Assembly: GCA_900551895.1 (NCBI GenBank)
Contig: URXX01000013.1
Location: forward strand, 1-41,046
Direction: 5' to 3'
DNA length: 41,046 bases
From: an uncultured Lachnospiraceae bacterium
Lineage (GTDB): Bacteria; Bacillota; Clostridia; Lachnospirales; Lachnospiraceae
A model generated the notes under the pieces. It saw nothing but the letters and a program-made list of their open reading frames with translations, was not told the origin of the DNA and did not search any database. Below are positions 26,301 through 32,427 of this stretch, piece by piece; positions within the stretch are counted from its first letter, which is position 1, and each line of letters starts with the position of its first letter. The translations under genes were made by a program, and so were the position numbers.

Positions 26301-27460
26301 AAATTCGGGTTCTCTGCTGACCAGAGTTTTGGATTCGCCACCTTTGTTTTCAATTCTACCGTTTTTGTCTTTGTGGAAAGAACTTCTTCCACCGGAACAG
26401 AAACACCGCCCAAAATATCGTTTCCGTCTTTATCCAATGCTTTCGCTTGGATTGTATATCCACTCTGTGCCGCATTTGAAAGATTTCTTACATCTGCCGA
26501 AACTTTTAATATAGCATTTTTATAGGAAGCGTCCAAATCCGTGCGAACCGTATAATCTTTAATCTGCATAAGCGGTGCGCTCGTCAAATATACATCGCGG
26601 AAAATACCTCCGTCATAAATCATATCCTGGTCTTCAAACCATGTTCCGTCACAGAATTTATGTACTTTAACAGCCAAGATATTTTCACCTTCGTGCAGAT
26701 AATCCGTCACGTCAAAATGATGCGGACTGTAACTGTCCTCGCTGTAACCGACTTCTTTGCCGTTTACATATACATAGTATGCAGATTCAACTCCGGCAAA
26801 ATTCAAATATACTCTCCGTCCGTCATTTAACATTTTTTTATCTACCGAAAATGTTTTTCGGTAAAGTCCTACCGGATTGTAATTTGTCGGCGCTTGCGGT
26901 ACAGGTACGTTTTTATCATATTTTGACTGCCACGGCATCTGTACGTTTGTATAAATGGAAAAATCAAAATCATCTCTCGTCCAACTCTTTGGCAGTTCCA
27001 CCGATTTCCAGCCGTCCTCCGCTTTTTTCTGGTAATCTTTTGTCATAAAGCCGTTTTCGCCCATGAATTTTTCTGCCTGTTCCTGATTTTGTACAACAGT
27101 CAAATCCCATTTCTGATTTTTGCCTGTCAGCAGTTGGAAATATTCCGAATTATCTCGTGCGTTGTAATCCCAAACTGCTCCTGCTGCAGACGCCATATCT
27201 TGATAAGGAATAATGCTTACTCCAGCATCTTCCCTGTTAATCCCGAATACATCTTCTGCTTTTACTTTTTTCCCATCAACATCTTTGTAGTCGGTTCCCG
27301 TCCATTCTTTGTGAGTAAATTTCGTCTTGTTTACGTCTGCTTTGATTTCTTCCGCCGGTGCTAATGGCTCTTTTGCCCGGACGGTCAGTGACCCATTTGG
27401 TACACTTGTCCCAATCATCGCTGCCGTCAATAGAAGGGCTATGATTCGTTTCTTCTTCAT
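20378..27460 (-). CDS. Cell-surface GH2 beta-galactosidase, multi-domain
   Basis: A 2360-residue secreted LacZ-type enzyme. Signal peptide about 1-29; GH2 sugar-binding and Ig-like domains about 150-430; TIM barrel about 435-945 with acid/base Glu552 (WSIGNE) and nucleophile Glu621 (LCEYAHGMGNS). The FVWDWVDQS strand (from Phe650) and the FCENGL segment (Asn931) are separated by about 280 residues because a LamG domain is inserted in the barrel. LacZ-like domains 4-5 follow to about 1350. Next come LamG (about 1447-1660), Ig-like (1667-1768), LamG (1770-1997), four FIVAR repeats (about 2005-2274), a Pro/Asp spacer and a PVKTGD anchor with membrane helix and RKRNR tail. No LPxTG is present. 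AGGAGG precedes the ATG. It lies downstream of galT and galK and likely feeds them galactose from glycans. Confidence 0.93.
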   Translation of the reverse strand: MKKKRIIALLLTAAMIGTSVPNGSLTVRAKEPLAPAEEIKADVNKTKFTHKEWTGTDYKDVDGKKVKAEDVFGINREDAGVSIIPYQDMASAAGAVWDYNARDNSEYFQLLTGKNQKWDLTVVQNQEQAEKFMGENGFMTKDYQKKAEDGWKSVELPKSWTRDDFDFSIYTNVQMPWQSKYDKNVPVPQAPTNYNPVGLYRKTFSVDKKMLNDGRRVYLNFAGVESAYYVYVNGKEVGYSEDSYSPHHFDVTDYLHEGENILAVKVHKFCDGTWFEDQDMIYDGGIFRDVYLTSAPLMQIKDYTVRTDLDASYKNAILKVSADVRNLSNAAQSGYTIQAKALDKDGNDILGGVSVPVEEVLSTKTKTVELKTKVANPKLWSAENPNLYALVLTLVDESGNAVETVSTQLGFREIEFTRTEVDKNYNVTTKEWEPVKINGERLLLKGANRHDTDPFYGKAVPQATMLEDVKLMKRNNLNAVRTSHYSNDDYFYWLCNSYGLYMIGETNLESHAIMNDNNAKGLFYELAMDRTETSYERLKNNPAIVIWSIGNEMVYTSDPNVSNGMFKDMIWYFKEKDPTRPVHSEGQNDKMGTDMGSNMYPSVDLTQSRAGEGKIPYVLCEYAHGMGNSIGNLKEYWDAIRSADNMLGAFVWDWVDQSRVVDLDELGYEYGVTDKTGVKGNAVGEEENWIDNAGEESMNGGKAFSGYTVMEQNAKYNDALSGTGKSFTFETIVKPASSSQNSVLLAKGDTQVALKTQSSGNGLEFFVYADNSWKSVSCNFPENWENQWHQVAGVYDKGKISIYVDGKQLATNNVADKIAETSNPVGVGYDNIHGRKVDGQISVARIYNKALTAEELKAQNSKTPAIPSNDKSVLLWLDYADEHTKAQANGWDYYGTENAHKNLYADEIKGKFYGYGGDWGDVPNDNSFCENGLVSPDRNPQPELMEVKYQYQNFWMSAEVADLDARQVKVYNESNFKNLNEYDVTWQLMENGKEIQSGKVENPDVAPQTTGTIQVPFTMPKEIPAGSEYYLNISVSLKEDTAWAKKGAEMSWVQIAVPATVEQAAPQVSDKAVEVKETDKVFEVKGEKFAFSIDKATGAMKNYTYNGETLVQQGPVPNFWRGLVENDKNSFDAKWQNVEKNIKVDSVEATKNEAGQNVITAKLTFPDAKNTKETIVYTINGNGEVSIKMSVDATNKGMGGFIRVGSMMTLPEGFENVTWYGNGPVETFNDRKTNARQGIYTSTVTDFFYPYLKVDDTGNLTDVKWLSVKSDNSDTALLISAKDKVEASVLHFTPDDLNAVTHVYGLTPRKETILSVNYGSLGTGGATCGPGPLGQYQLPASKVYEWEFTMLPADKNADAETLGNMAKSYHEVSSFNREDYDKEYAQSLIDRIDSFVVYDYSQLEEVEELQADVNAMTKEQAAIVNKDKDRSKLVEKYVKEVKALEHKETYIQDASKNALQIPYESSAKFEKNGETVVMNGKLAVPFNDVLNPVLEGNKSFTVEAKVTPTGSLDYNMFAGKGDEAFALRSRTDSHIDFHIYAGGKWRSIEYKMNEEQKANWFGKEHQIVGVYDDANHKIQLYADGKLMQEKATETTEGVAHSDYDFTIGGCPSTNRASAADFSSVRVYEKALTADEVAKQNSDKPAIEAKDESVALWVDMKDIKFRDKENIYKVTIDPAKAAIEVGNSKEFTLVPDNANAKLTSVKWSVLDADGFNAEGVEVQYSADDYTKATVVVSEKAEAGNYVLKAENVNGKEELKAEAQIIVMAKPEQEEQTIFDSSKNKLDTVLPNTAQFTKGEKTEAGALKGYFSVDDKNKVVNNVISGNNAFTVSSRVYVPASVKSADTGVWDQQNPHEKHNMIASMGDNSFAYRIYYDKNKDDVHIDAFISDGKTWLQATTGKLPNDFFDKWHTLSASYDGKTLKVYVDNAVTEKAGTMSVHKSENTFSVGYEPQKVGRQSELTFEQVRVFNQALNADQLNKATDPKAENVVLWLDFEAEKDNSASEADKQNLQFLVDECEKLQKDDYFNKGWDEMTTALNQAKDVLQKDAPTKEEVKNAYDTLKDAKDKLVFIGDLKETVENADKLAENKDNYTKKSYEAFEKALNAAKEVLENQDATQKDVNDAKVALLDAQGKLVEKADVNALKDAIGRAENVKEDEVTPSSWNRVQAAKKAAEDVLKAFEKDDESVTQEQIDSATKALNDALDSVQNRADFGKLQEAVDRIEKLDLDGYTKDSVKALKEALKEAKEVLENKEATQQAVEDALTKLLAAEEGLTKEEPEDPDKPVDPEDPDKPVGPTDPEDPSKPVGPTDPQKPSKPVEPENPSGSNRPVKTGDTSPVAETGALMLAAAAVVLVWRKRNR
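20510..20630. repeat. Proline/aspartate spacer repeat in the GH2 gene
   Basis: Short in-frame units encoding PEDPDKPV, GPTDPEDPSKPV and GPTDPQKPSKPV are repeated between the last FIVAR domain and the wall anchor. At DNA level the unit GGATCTGTAGGTCCTACCGG recurs (from about 20530 and 20568). Such spacers carry enzymes through the cell wall and can change length by slippage. Confidence 0.8.
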
Positions 27461-27504
27461 ACCTTTTCCTCCTTTATAAACTTTACTAAATCACATCTAT
27501 TTGT

Positions 27505-27533
27505 ATTATAACATTATTTTTTTATATTTTCAG
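27505..27533 (-). promoter_or_regulatory. Promoter of the GH2 gene
   Basis: On the minus strand there is -10 TATAAT (27505-27510) preceded by TGT (extended -10), and a weak -35 CTGAAA (27528-27533) with a 17-bp spacer. It gives the GH2 gene its own start downstream of the palindrome, 45 bases before the ATG at 27460. Confidence 0.6.
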
Positions 27534-27600
27534 TGTATTTTTTTATGAAAAATGTATAATTTTCCACTATTTTCAGTGAAATAAATAGGAGAATTCAAAA

Positions 27601-27671
27601 AAGGGACAGGGTAAAACGCAATTGGGGACGTAGTGTTTTTCAATTTCACTACGTCCCCAATTGCGTTTTAC
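27601..27671. repeat. Perfect 25-bp palindrome, REP/MITE-like
   Basis: The arms 27611-27635 and 27647-27671 are exact reverse complements over 25 bp (key bases GTAAAACGCAATT, GGGGACG, TAGTG) with an 11-base loop. A GGGACAGGG segment flanks it at 27603-27611. The element contains the galT stop codon (TAA, 27668-27670). It resembles REP-type palindromes scattered in clostridial genomes, but only one full copy is in this window. It may also serve as a galT terminator, since TTTTTT follows on the minus strand at about 27597-27602. Confidence 0.75.
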
Positions 27672-29158
27672 AACACAGAAATAAATTTTCTGAATGCTTT
27701 TCTTCCTTCTTCATCGCATTTGTACACACCTGCATCTTCTAATACGTGCGTAAATACAATTCCAACTTCTTCCTGCAAAATATCCATAACATTTTCTTTT
27801 GTTATCTGCGGATATTTTGGAAGGAATGTGTCTACCCATGCCTGATGCTTTTCGATTTTTTCATTTGAACTGATGTCTTTTCCTTCGACAATATAGTCGG
27901 CAAGGATTTCCATTTCTTCTTTTAATCTTGCAGGGAGAACTGCCAGACCCATTACTTCGATTAAACCAATATTTTCCTTTTTGATATTATGCCACTGTGC
28001 GTGTGGATGATACACTCCCAACGGATGCTCTTCTGTTGTAATATTGTTACGAAGCGCTAAATCTAATTCATATGTATCTCCAACTTTTCTTGCAATCGGT
28101 GTGATTGTGTTGTGTGGCTCTCCGTCTGTTTCCGCATAAATAAATGCGTCCTCGTCCGTATATCCTCTCCATTTATCTAAAATGTGTGCGCCTAACTCGA
28201 TTAATCTTGTTTCGTCTTTTCCTCTTAAACGGATAACAGATAACGGCCAGTGTACAATTCCTGCTTCCACATCTTCAAATCCTTCTACTGTAAATGTTTC
28301 TTCCATTGGCGCTTTTGCCATAGCGAATGTGTAGTTTCCTCCTTGAAAATGGTCATGGCTTAAAATAGAACCGCCTACGATTGGCAAGTCTGCATTAGAG
28401 CCTAAGAAATAATGCGGGAATAATTTTACAAAGTCAAATAACTTGATAAATGTCTGCTTTTCGATTTTCATCGGTGTATGCTGTCCGTTAAATACGATAC
28501 AATGTTCATTGTAGTATACATACGGCGAATACTGAAATCCCCATGCGCTGTCATTTACTGTAATCGGCATAATACGGTGGTTTTCACGGGCAGGATGATT
28601 TACTCTTCCGGCATATCCCTCATTTTCCACACAAAGTTGGCATTTTGGATAACTGCTTGCCTTACTGTTTCTTGCCGCTGCGATTGCTTTCGGGTCTTTC
28701 TCCGGTTTAGAAAGATTAATTGTAATATCAATCTCTCCGTATGGACTGTCCACTTTCCATTTTCTATCCTTGCATACACGATAACGGCGAATATAATCGC
28801 TGTCCTGACTTAATTTATAATAATAATCCGTCGCTTCTTTCGGAGAAATTTCATATTTCTTTGCGAAAATTTCCTGTACCTGTGCCGGACGCGGAACAAG
28901 GCAGTTCATCATTTTTGTATCAAATAAATCGCGGTATACGATACTGTCCTCAATAATTCCTCTCGCACAAGCCTCATCTAATAATTCTTTTAAAATTTCT
29001 TCCAAATTTAATTCTTCGCCTGCAATGGAAACGTCCTCATATTCATCTTCCTTAAATAATTCCAACAATAAGTTTGTTGTATAAATGCGTTCGCACTCCG
29101 GTGTCAAACCTGTTTCTATACCATATTCTACCAGTTTTTTAATGCTTTTACTTAACAT
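27668..29158 (-). CDS. galT: UDP-glucose--hexose-1-phosphate uridylyltransferase
   Basis: GalT exchanges UMP between UDP-glucose and galactose 1-phosphate in the Leloir pathway. The 496-residue length and sequence fit the Firmicutes class: ILSHDHFQGGNYTFAMAKAP (about 268-287), GVYHPHAQWHNIKKENIGLI (about 388-407) with the HPH segment, and an N-terminal LVEYGIETGL. The ATG at 29158 is preferred, with GGAGGAG upstream; the earlier in-frame GTG falls inside that site. It is 22 bp downstream of galK. The last codon and stop (TTG TAA) run into the palindrome at 27647-27671, so the C-terminus may have been reset by that element. Confidence 0.94.
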   Translation of the reverse strand: MLSKSIKKLVEYGIETGLTPECERIYTTNLLLELFKEDEYEDVSIAGEELNLEEILKELLDEACARGIIEDSIVYRDLFDTKMMNCLVPRPAQVQEIFAKKYEISPKEATDYYYKLSQDSDYIRRYRVCKDRKWKVDSPYGEIDITINLSKPEKDPKAIAAARNSKASSYPKCQLCVENEGYAGRVNHPARENHRIMPITVNDSAWGFQYSPYVYYNEHCIVFNGQHTPMKIEKQTFIKLFDFVKLFPHYFLGSNADLPIVGGSILSHDHFQGGNYTFAMAKAPMEETFTVEGFEDVEAGIVHWPLSVIRLRGKDETRLIELGAHILDKWRGYTDEDAFIYAETDGEPHNTITPIARKVGDTYELDLALRNNITTEEHPLGVYHPHAQWHNIKKENIGLIEVMGLAVLPARLKEEMEILADYIVEGKDISSNEKIEKHQAWVDTFLPKYPQITKENVMDILQEEVGIVFTHVLEDAGVYKCDEEGRKAFRKFISVL

Positions 29159-29180
29159 AATCTCCTCCACAATTTTAATT

Positions 29181-30347
29181 TTATGCCAATACTCCTGCTC
29201 CGTCCCCGATGTCTACTACATAAAATTCCGCTTTATGTCCTACTTTTTCTTCGTATTTCTGACCGATTGTTTCGATAAAGTTATCAACCGCATCGTTTTT
29301 TACAATGCTGACCGTACAACCGCCGAATCCGCCTCCTGTAATTCTTGAACCGATTACGCCTTCTGTTGCCCACGCTAAATCTACTAAAATATCAATTTCT
29401 TCGCATGATACTTCGTAATCGTCTCTTAAAGAAGTGTGTGACGCATTCATTAATTTACCAAATGTTTCGATTTCATTTGCTTTCAACGCTTCAACCGCTT
29501 TAATTGTTCTCTGATTTTCATATACGGCGTGTTTTGCACGTTTCTGTCTGACAGGAGATTTAATTGCATCTTTGTGCGCTTCAAATTCTTCTTCCGATAA
29601 ATCTCCCAATGTTTTAATCTCTACAACTTCCTGTAATTCTTTTAACGCTGTCTCGCATTCATTTCTTCTGTCGTTGTAAGCAGAGTCTACAAGACTGTGT
29701 TTTACTTTACTGTTGACAATAACGATTTTCGCATCTTCCAATACAACAGGCGCATATTCATAATGAAGTGTGTTTGTGTCTAAGAAAATTGCATTATCCT
29801 TTTTCCCCATTGCACTTGCAAACTGGTCCATAATTCCACAGTTACATCCGTTGAAATTGTTTTCAGAATATTGTCCGATTAATGCAATGTCTACCATAGA
29901 AACATCAAATCCAAATAAATCTTTTAAAACAACTCCTGTCAACACTTCCAAAGAAGCAGATGAAGAAAGTCCTGAACCGTTTGGAATATTTCCGTAAATC
30001 AAAATATCCATACCGCTTGTCAGTTTGTATCCTCTCTTTTCAAACGCCCACATAACTCCCTTCGGATAGTTTGTCCAGCCTGCTGCCTCTGACGGAACTA
30101 AATCGTTTAAATTTGATTCGATAATTCCCAATGAAGAAAAGTTCGCAGAATAAAATCTTAAAACATCATCTGTTCTCTTTTTCACAATCGCATATGTACC
30201 GATTGTAAGTGCACATGGAAATACGTGTCCCCCGTTATAGTCTGTATGTTCACCGATTAAGTTTACTCGTCCCGGTGCAAAATATGCTCTCACATCTTCG
30301 TCCGTCCCGAATATTTCTTTAAACTGTTCAATCAACTTCGCTTTCAC
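29181..30347 (-). CDS. galK: Galactokinase
   Basis: GalK phosphorylates galactose at C1. GHMP kinase motifs are complete: APGRVNLIGEHTDYNGGHVFP near the N-terminus, PNGSGLSSSASLEVL (about 115-130, ATP loop) and GSRITGGGFGGCTVSIV (about 335-352). I set the start at a GTG (30347), giving 388 residues, the family's usual size: AAGGAG lies about 9 bases upstream. The in-frame ATG at 30455 lies upstream of the promoter and would add 36 unrelated residues. galT follows after 22 bp. galE is not in the window. Confidence 0.94.
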   Translation of the reverse strand: MKAKLIEQFKEIFGTDEDVRAYFAPGRVNLIGEHTDYNGGHVFPCALTIGTYAIVKKRTDDVLRFYSANFSSLGIIESNLNDLVPSEAAGWTNYPKGVMWAFEKRGYKLTSGMDILIYGNIPNGSGLSSSASLEVLTGVVLKDLFGFDVSMVDIALIGQYSENNFNGCNCGIMDQFASAMGKKDNAIFLDTNTLHYEYAPVVLEDAKIVIVNSKVKHSLVDSAYNDRRNECETALKELQEVVEIKTLGDLSEEEFEAHKDAIKSPVRQKRAKHAVYENQRTIKAVEALKANEIETFGKLMNASHTSLRDDYEVSCEEIDILVDLAWATEGVIGSRITGGGFGGCTVSIVKNDAVDNFIETIGQKYEEKVGHKAEFYVVDIGDGAGVLA

Positions 30348-30417
30348 TCTTCTATTCTCCTTTGTCCTTAAATTTATTTCAAAGTGTCGTGCAGTCAAAA
30401 ATGCACTTAATGAGCAT

Positions 30418-30445
30418 ATTATACCATAATCTGCACTACTATCAA
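30418..30445 (-). promoter_or_regulatory. Promoter of galK-galT
   Basis: On the minus strand there is -35 TTGATA (30440-30445), a 16-bp spacer and -10 TATAAT (30418-30423), preceded by TGG (extended -10). The transcript would have a leader of about 65 bases containing GTGCA/TGCAC arms 8 bp apart around 30381-30400, a possible operator. Confidence 0.75.
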
Positions 30446-30490
30446 AGTTTTTCATTTATTTTTTATTTCTTTTTGCATAAAAATAGACAC

Positions 30491-30505
30491 TTTACGCTTT
30501 GTAAA
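30491..30505. promoter_or_regulatory. Candidate operator in the galK / hydrogenase intergenic region
   Basis: TTTAC-GCTTT-GTAAA is a short inverted repeat between the two divergent promoters. It is somewhat like LacI-family sites but does not match a Rex or CcpA consensus well. Evidence is only the symmetry and position. Confidence 0.3.
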
Positions 30506-30528
30506 CTTTGACTATATTTTAACTTATA

Positions 30529-30557
30529 TTGAACATTTTATTGTTATATATTACAAT
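30529..30557 (+). promoter_or_regulatory. Promoter of the hydrogenase operon
   Basis: There is -35 TTGAAC (30529-30534), a 17-bp spacer and -10 TACAAT (30552-30557). It lies 37 bases before the ATG at 30595 and is divergent from the galK promoter about 84 bp away. Confidence 0.7.
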
Positions 30558-30594
30558 AAAGGTTATAAATGAAATTCTATTGAGAGGTGATTGT

Positions 30595-32427
30595 ATGAGC
30601 AGACTGGAAATTGCTACCCCCAACAAAGCACAGGTCGTTGTGGAAGGACTCTATAAAGATTTGGAAAGACGAATAGAAGCAAGTCCTCCCGGATTATGTC
30701 CCGTAGATATGGCAAGGGCATTCCTTGAACTTTGCCACGCACAGACTTGTGGTAAATGTGTACCGTGCCGTGTTGGTCTTTGGCAATTAAAGAATTTACT
30801 CACAGATGTATTGAACGGAAATGCAACTTTAGACACACTGGATTTAATGGAGGACAGCGCGTTGTCAATCATGCAGTCTTCCGACTGTGCTATCGGATAT
30901 GAGGCGGCACATATGGTATATAAGGCACTTGTCGGCTATCGCGAAGATTTTGAGGAGCATATTCGCGAAGGCCGTTGTACCTGTACATATAATCAGCCTG
31001 TTCCTTGTGTTTCCCTCTGTCCTGCAAAAGTAGATATTCCTGGATATATTGCCCTTGTCGGAGAAGGACGATACGAGGACGCTATCCGTTTAATCCGAAA
31101 GGATAACCCATTCCCTACAACGTGCGGTTTCATCTGTGAACACCCTTGTGAAGCAAGATGCCGCAGAAATATGGTGGACGATGCTATCAATATTAGAGGG
31201 TTAAAACGTTTTGCCGCAGATTACGCTGGAAAAGTCCCACCGCCGAAATGTGCCGAATCCACAGGAAAACGTATTGCCGTTGTGGGCGGAGGTCCGGGCG
31301 GACTGAGCAGCGCCTACTATTTACAGTTAATGGGACATCAGGTAACCGTATATGAGATGCTTCCGAAATTGGGCGGAATGCTGCGCTACGGTATTCCAAA
31401 CTATCGTCTTCCAAAAGAACGTTTAGATGATGATATTAACGCCATTTTACAGACCGGAGTGGAAGTCAAATACGGATTGCGAATCGGAAAAGATATTACA
31501 ATACAGAGCCTCCGTGCCGAATATGACGCGGTACTCATTACAATCGGCGCAAGCACGGATAAAAAACTCGGTATCGAGGGCGAACACGCCGAAGGAGTTC
31601 TCTCTGCCGTACAATTTTTACGGGACGTAGGTAAAAATCAAAATCCTGATTTAACGGGACAGGAAGTTGCCGTTATCGGCGGCGGAAACGTTTCTATGGA
31701 CGCTGTCCGCACTGCTGTCCGCCTCGGTGCAAAAAAAGTAAGTATTGTTTATCGAAGACGTGTCGCAGATATGACTGCCCTGCCTGATGAAATCGAAGGT
31801 GCAGTTGCGGAAGGAATTGAAGTACAGACATTGAAAGCCCCTTCCAAAATTGATGTGGACGAAAACGGTCATGTAAAAGGACTTTACGTTACTCCACAAA
31901 TGATTAGCAAAATCAAAGACGGACGTGCAAGCGTAAAACCTACAGGCGAAGATGATATTTATATCCCGTGTACAACTCTTATTGTTGCAATCGGACAGGA
32001 TATTGAATTTCAACACTTTGAAGAAGCGGGCGTTCCTGTTAAACGCGGCAGAATTATGTCCGAAAAATACGGTGGTTTCGATGATATTCCGGGCGTATTT
32101 GCAGGCGGTGACTGTGCAACAGGTCCTGCTTCCGTTATTAAAGCAATCGCTGCTGCAAAGGTTGTCGCTGCAAATATTGACGAATATTTGGGATTTAATC
32201 ATATTATTTCCTGTGATGTGGAAATTCCTGAACCAAACTTAGATGACAGAACACCTTGCGGAAGAGTAAATATGACCGAACGAGAAGTCTGTCAGCGTAT
32301 CCATGACTTTGAGGGCGTGGAAAATTGTATGAGCGAAGCGGAGGCGAAACAGGAATCGTCACGCTGCCTGCGTTGTGACCACTTTGGTTTTGGCATATTT
32401 AAAGGAGGTAGAGAGAAATTATGGTAA
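30595..32427 (+). CDS. GltD-like NAD(P)/FAD oxidoreductase with N-terminal NuoF-type Fe-S domain
   Basis: The 610-residue flavoprotein has three parts. Residues about 1-115 match the C-terminal 4Fe-4S part of NuoF/HydB (TCGKCVPCRVGLWQL, about 45-59) but lack the NuoF FMN/NADH domain. Residues about 120-220 are a GltD-type Fe-S region (CTCTYNQPVPCVSLCPA, later CGFICEHPCEARCRR). Residues about 225-570 carry FAD (VVGGGPGGLSSAYYL) and NAD(P) (VIGGGNVSMDAV, then YRRR) sites and GGDCATGPASVIKAI. A CLRC tail follows. The ATG at 30595 has GAGAGGTG upstream; an ATG at 30529 lies within the promoter. The stop overlaps the hydrogenase gene by 7 bp, so it likely passes electrons between a pyridine nucleotide and the hydrogenase. 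Confidence 0.88.
   Translation: MSRLEIATPNKAQVVVEGLYKDLERRIEASPPGLCPVDMARAFLELCHAQTCGKCVPCRVGLWQLKNLLTDVLNGNATLDTLDLMEDSALSIMQSSDCAIGYEAAHMVYKALVGYREDFEEHIREGRCTCTYNQPVPCVSLCPAKVDIPGYIALVGEGRYEDAIRLIRKDNPFPTTCGFICEHPCEARCRRNMVDDAINIRGLKRFAADYAGKVPPPKCAESTGKRIAVVGGGPGGLSSAYYLQLMGHQVTVYEMLPKLGGMLRYGIPNYRLPKERLDDDINAILQTGVEVKYGLRIGKDITIQSLRAEYDAVLITIGASTDKKLGIEGEHAEGVLSAVQFLRDVGKNQNPDLTGQEVAVIGGGNVSMDAVRTAVRLGAKKVSIVYRRRVADMTALPDEIEGAVAEGIEVQTLKAPSKIDVDENGHVKGLYVTPQMISKIKDGRASVKPTGEDDIYIPCTTLIVAIGQDIEFQHFEEAGVPVKRGRIMSEKYGGFDDIPGVFAGGDCATGPASVIKAIAAAKVVAANIDEYLGFNHIISCDVEIPEPNLDDRTPCGRVNMTEREVCQRIHDFEGVENCMSEAEAKQESSRCLRCDHFGFGIFKGGREKLW

Noticed and set aside
30348..30455. 36-residue N-terminal extension of galK
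   Set aside because: The upstream ATG lies before the -35 box of the galK promoter, and GalK proteins start where the GTG at 30347 does.
30486..30510. Rex (redox) operator in the hydrogenase promoter region
   Set aside because: TTTAC-N5-GTAAA lacks the TTGT...ACAA ends of the Rex consensus, so it is only listed as a weak unnamed operator.
31651..32202. Minus-strand frame of 183 codons inside the flavoprotein gene
   Set aside because: It is antisense to a clear FAD/NAD(P) domain with no start signal; a codon-use shadow.
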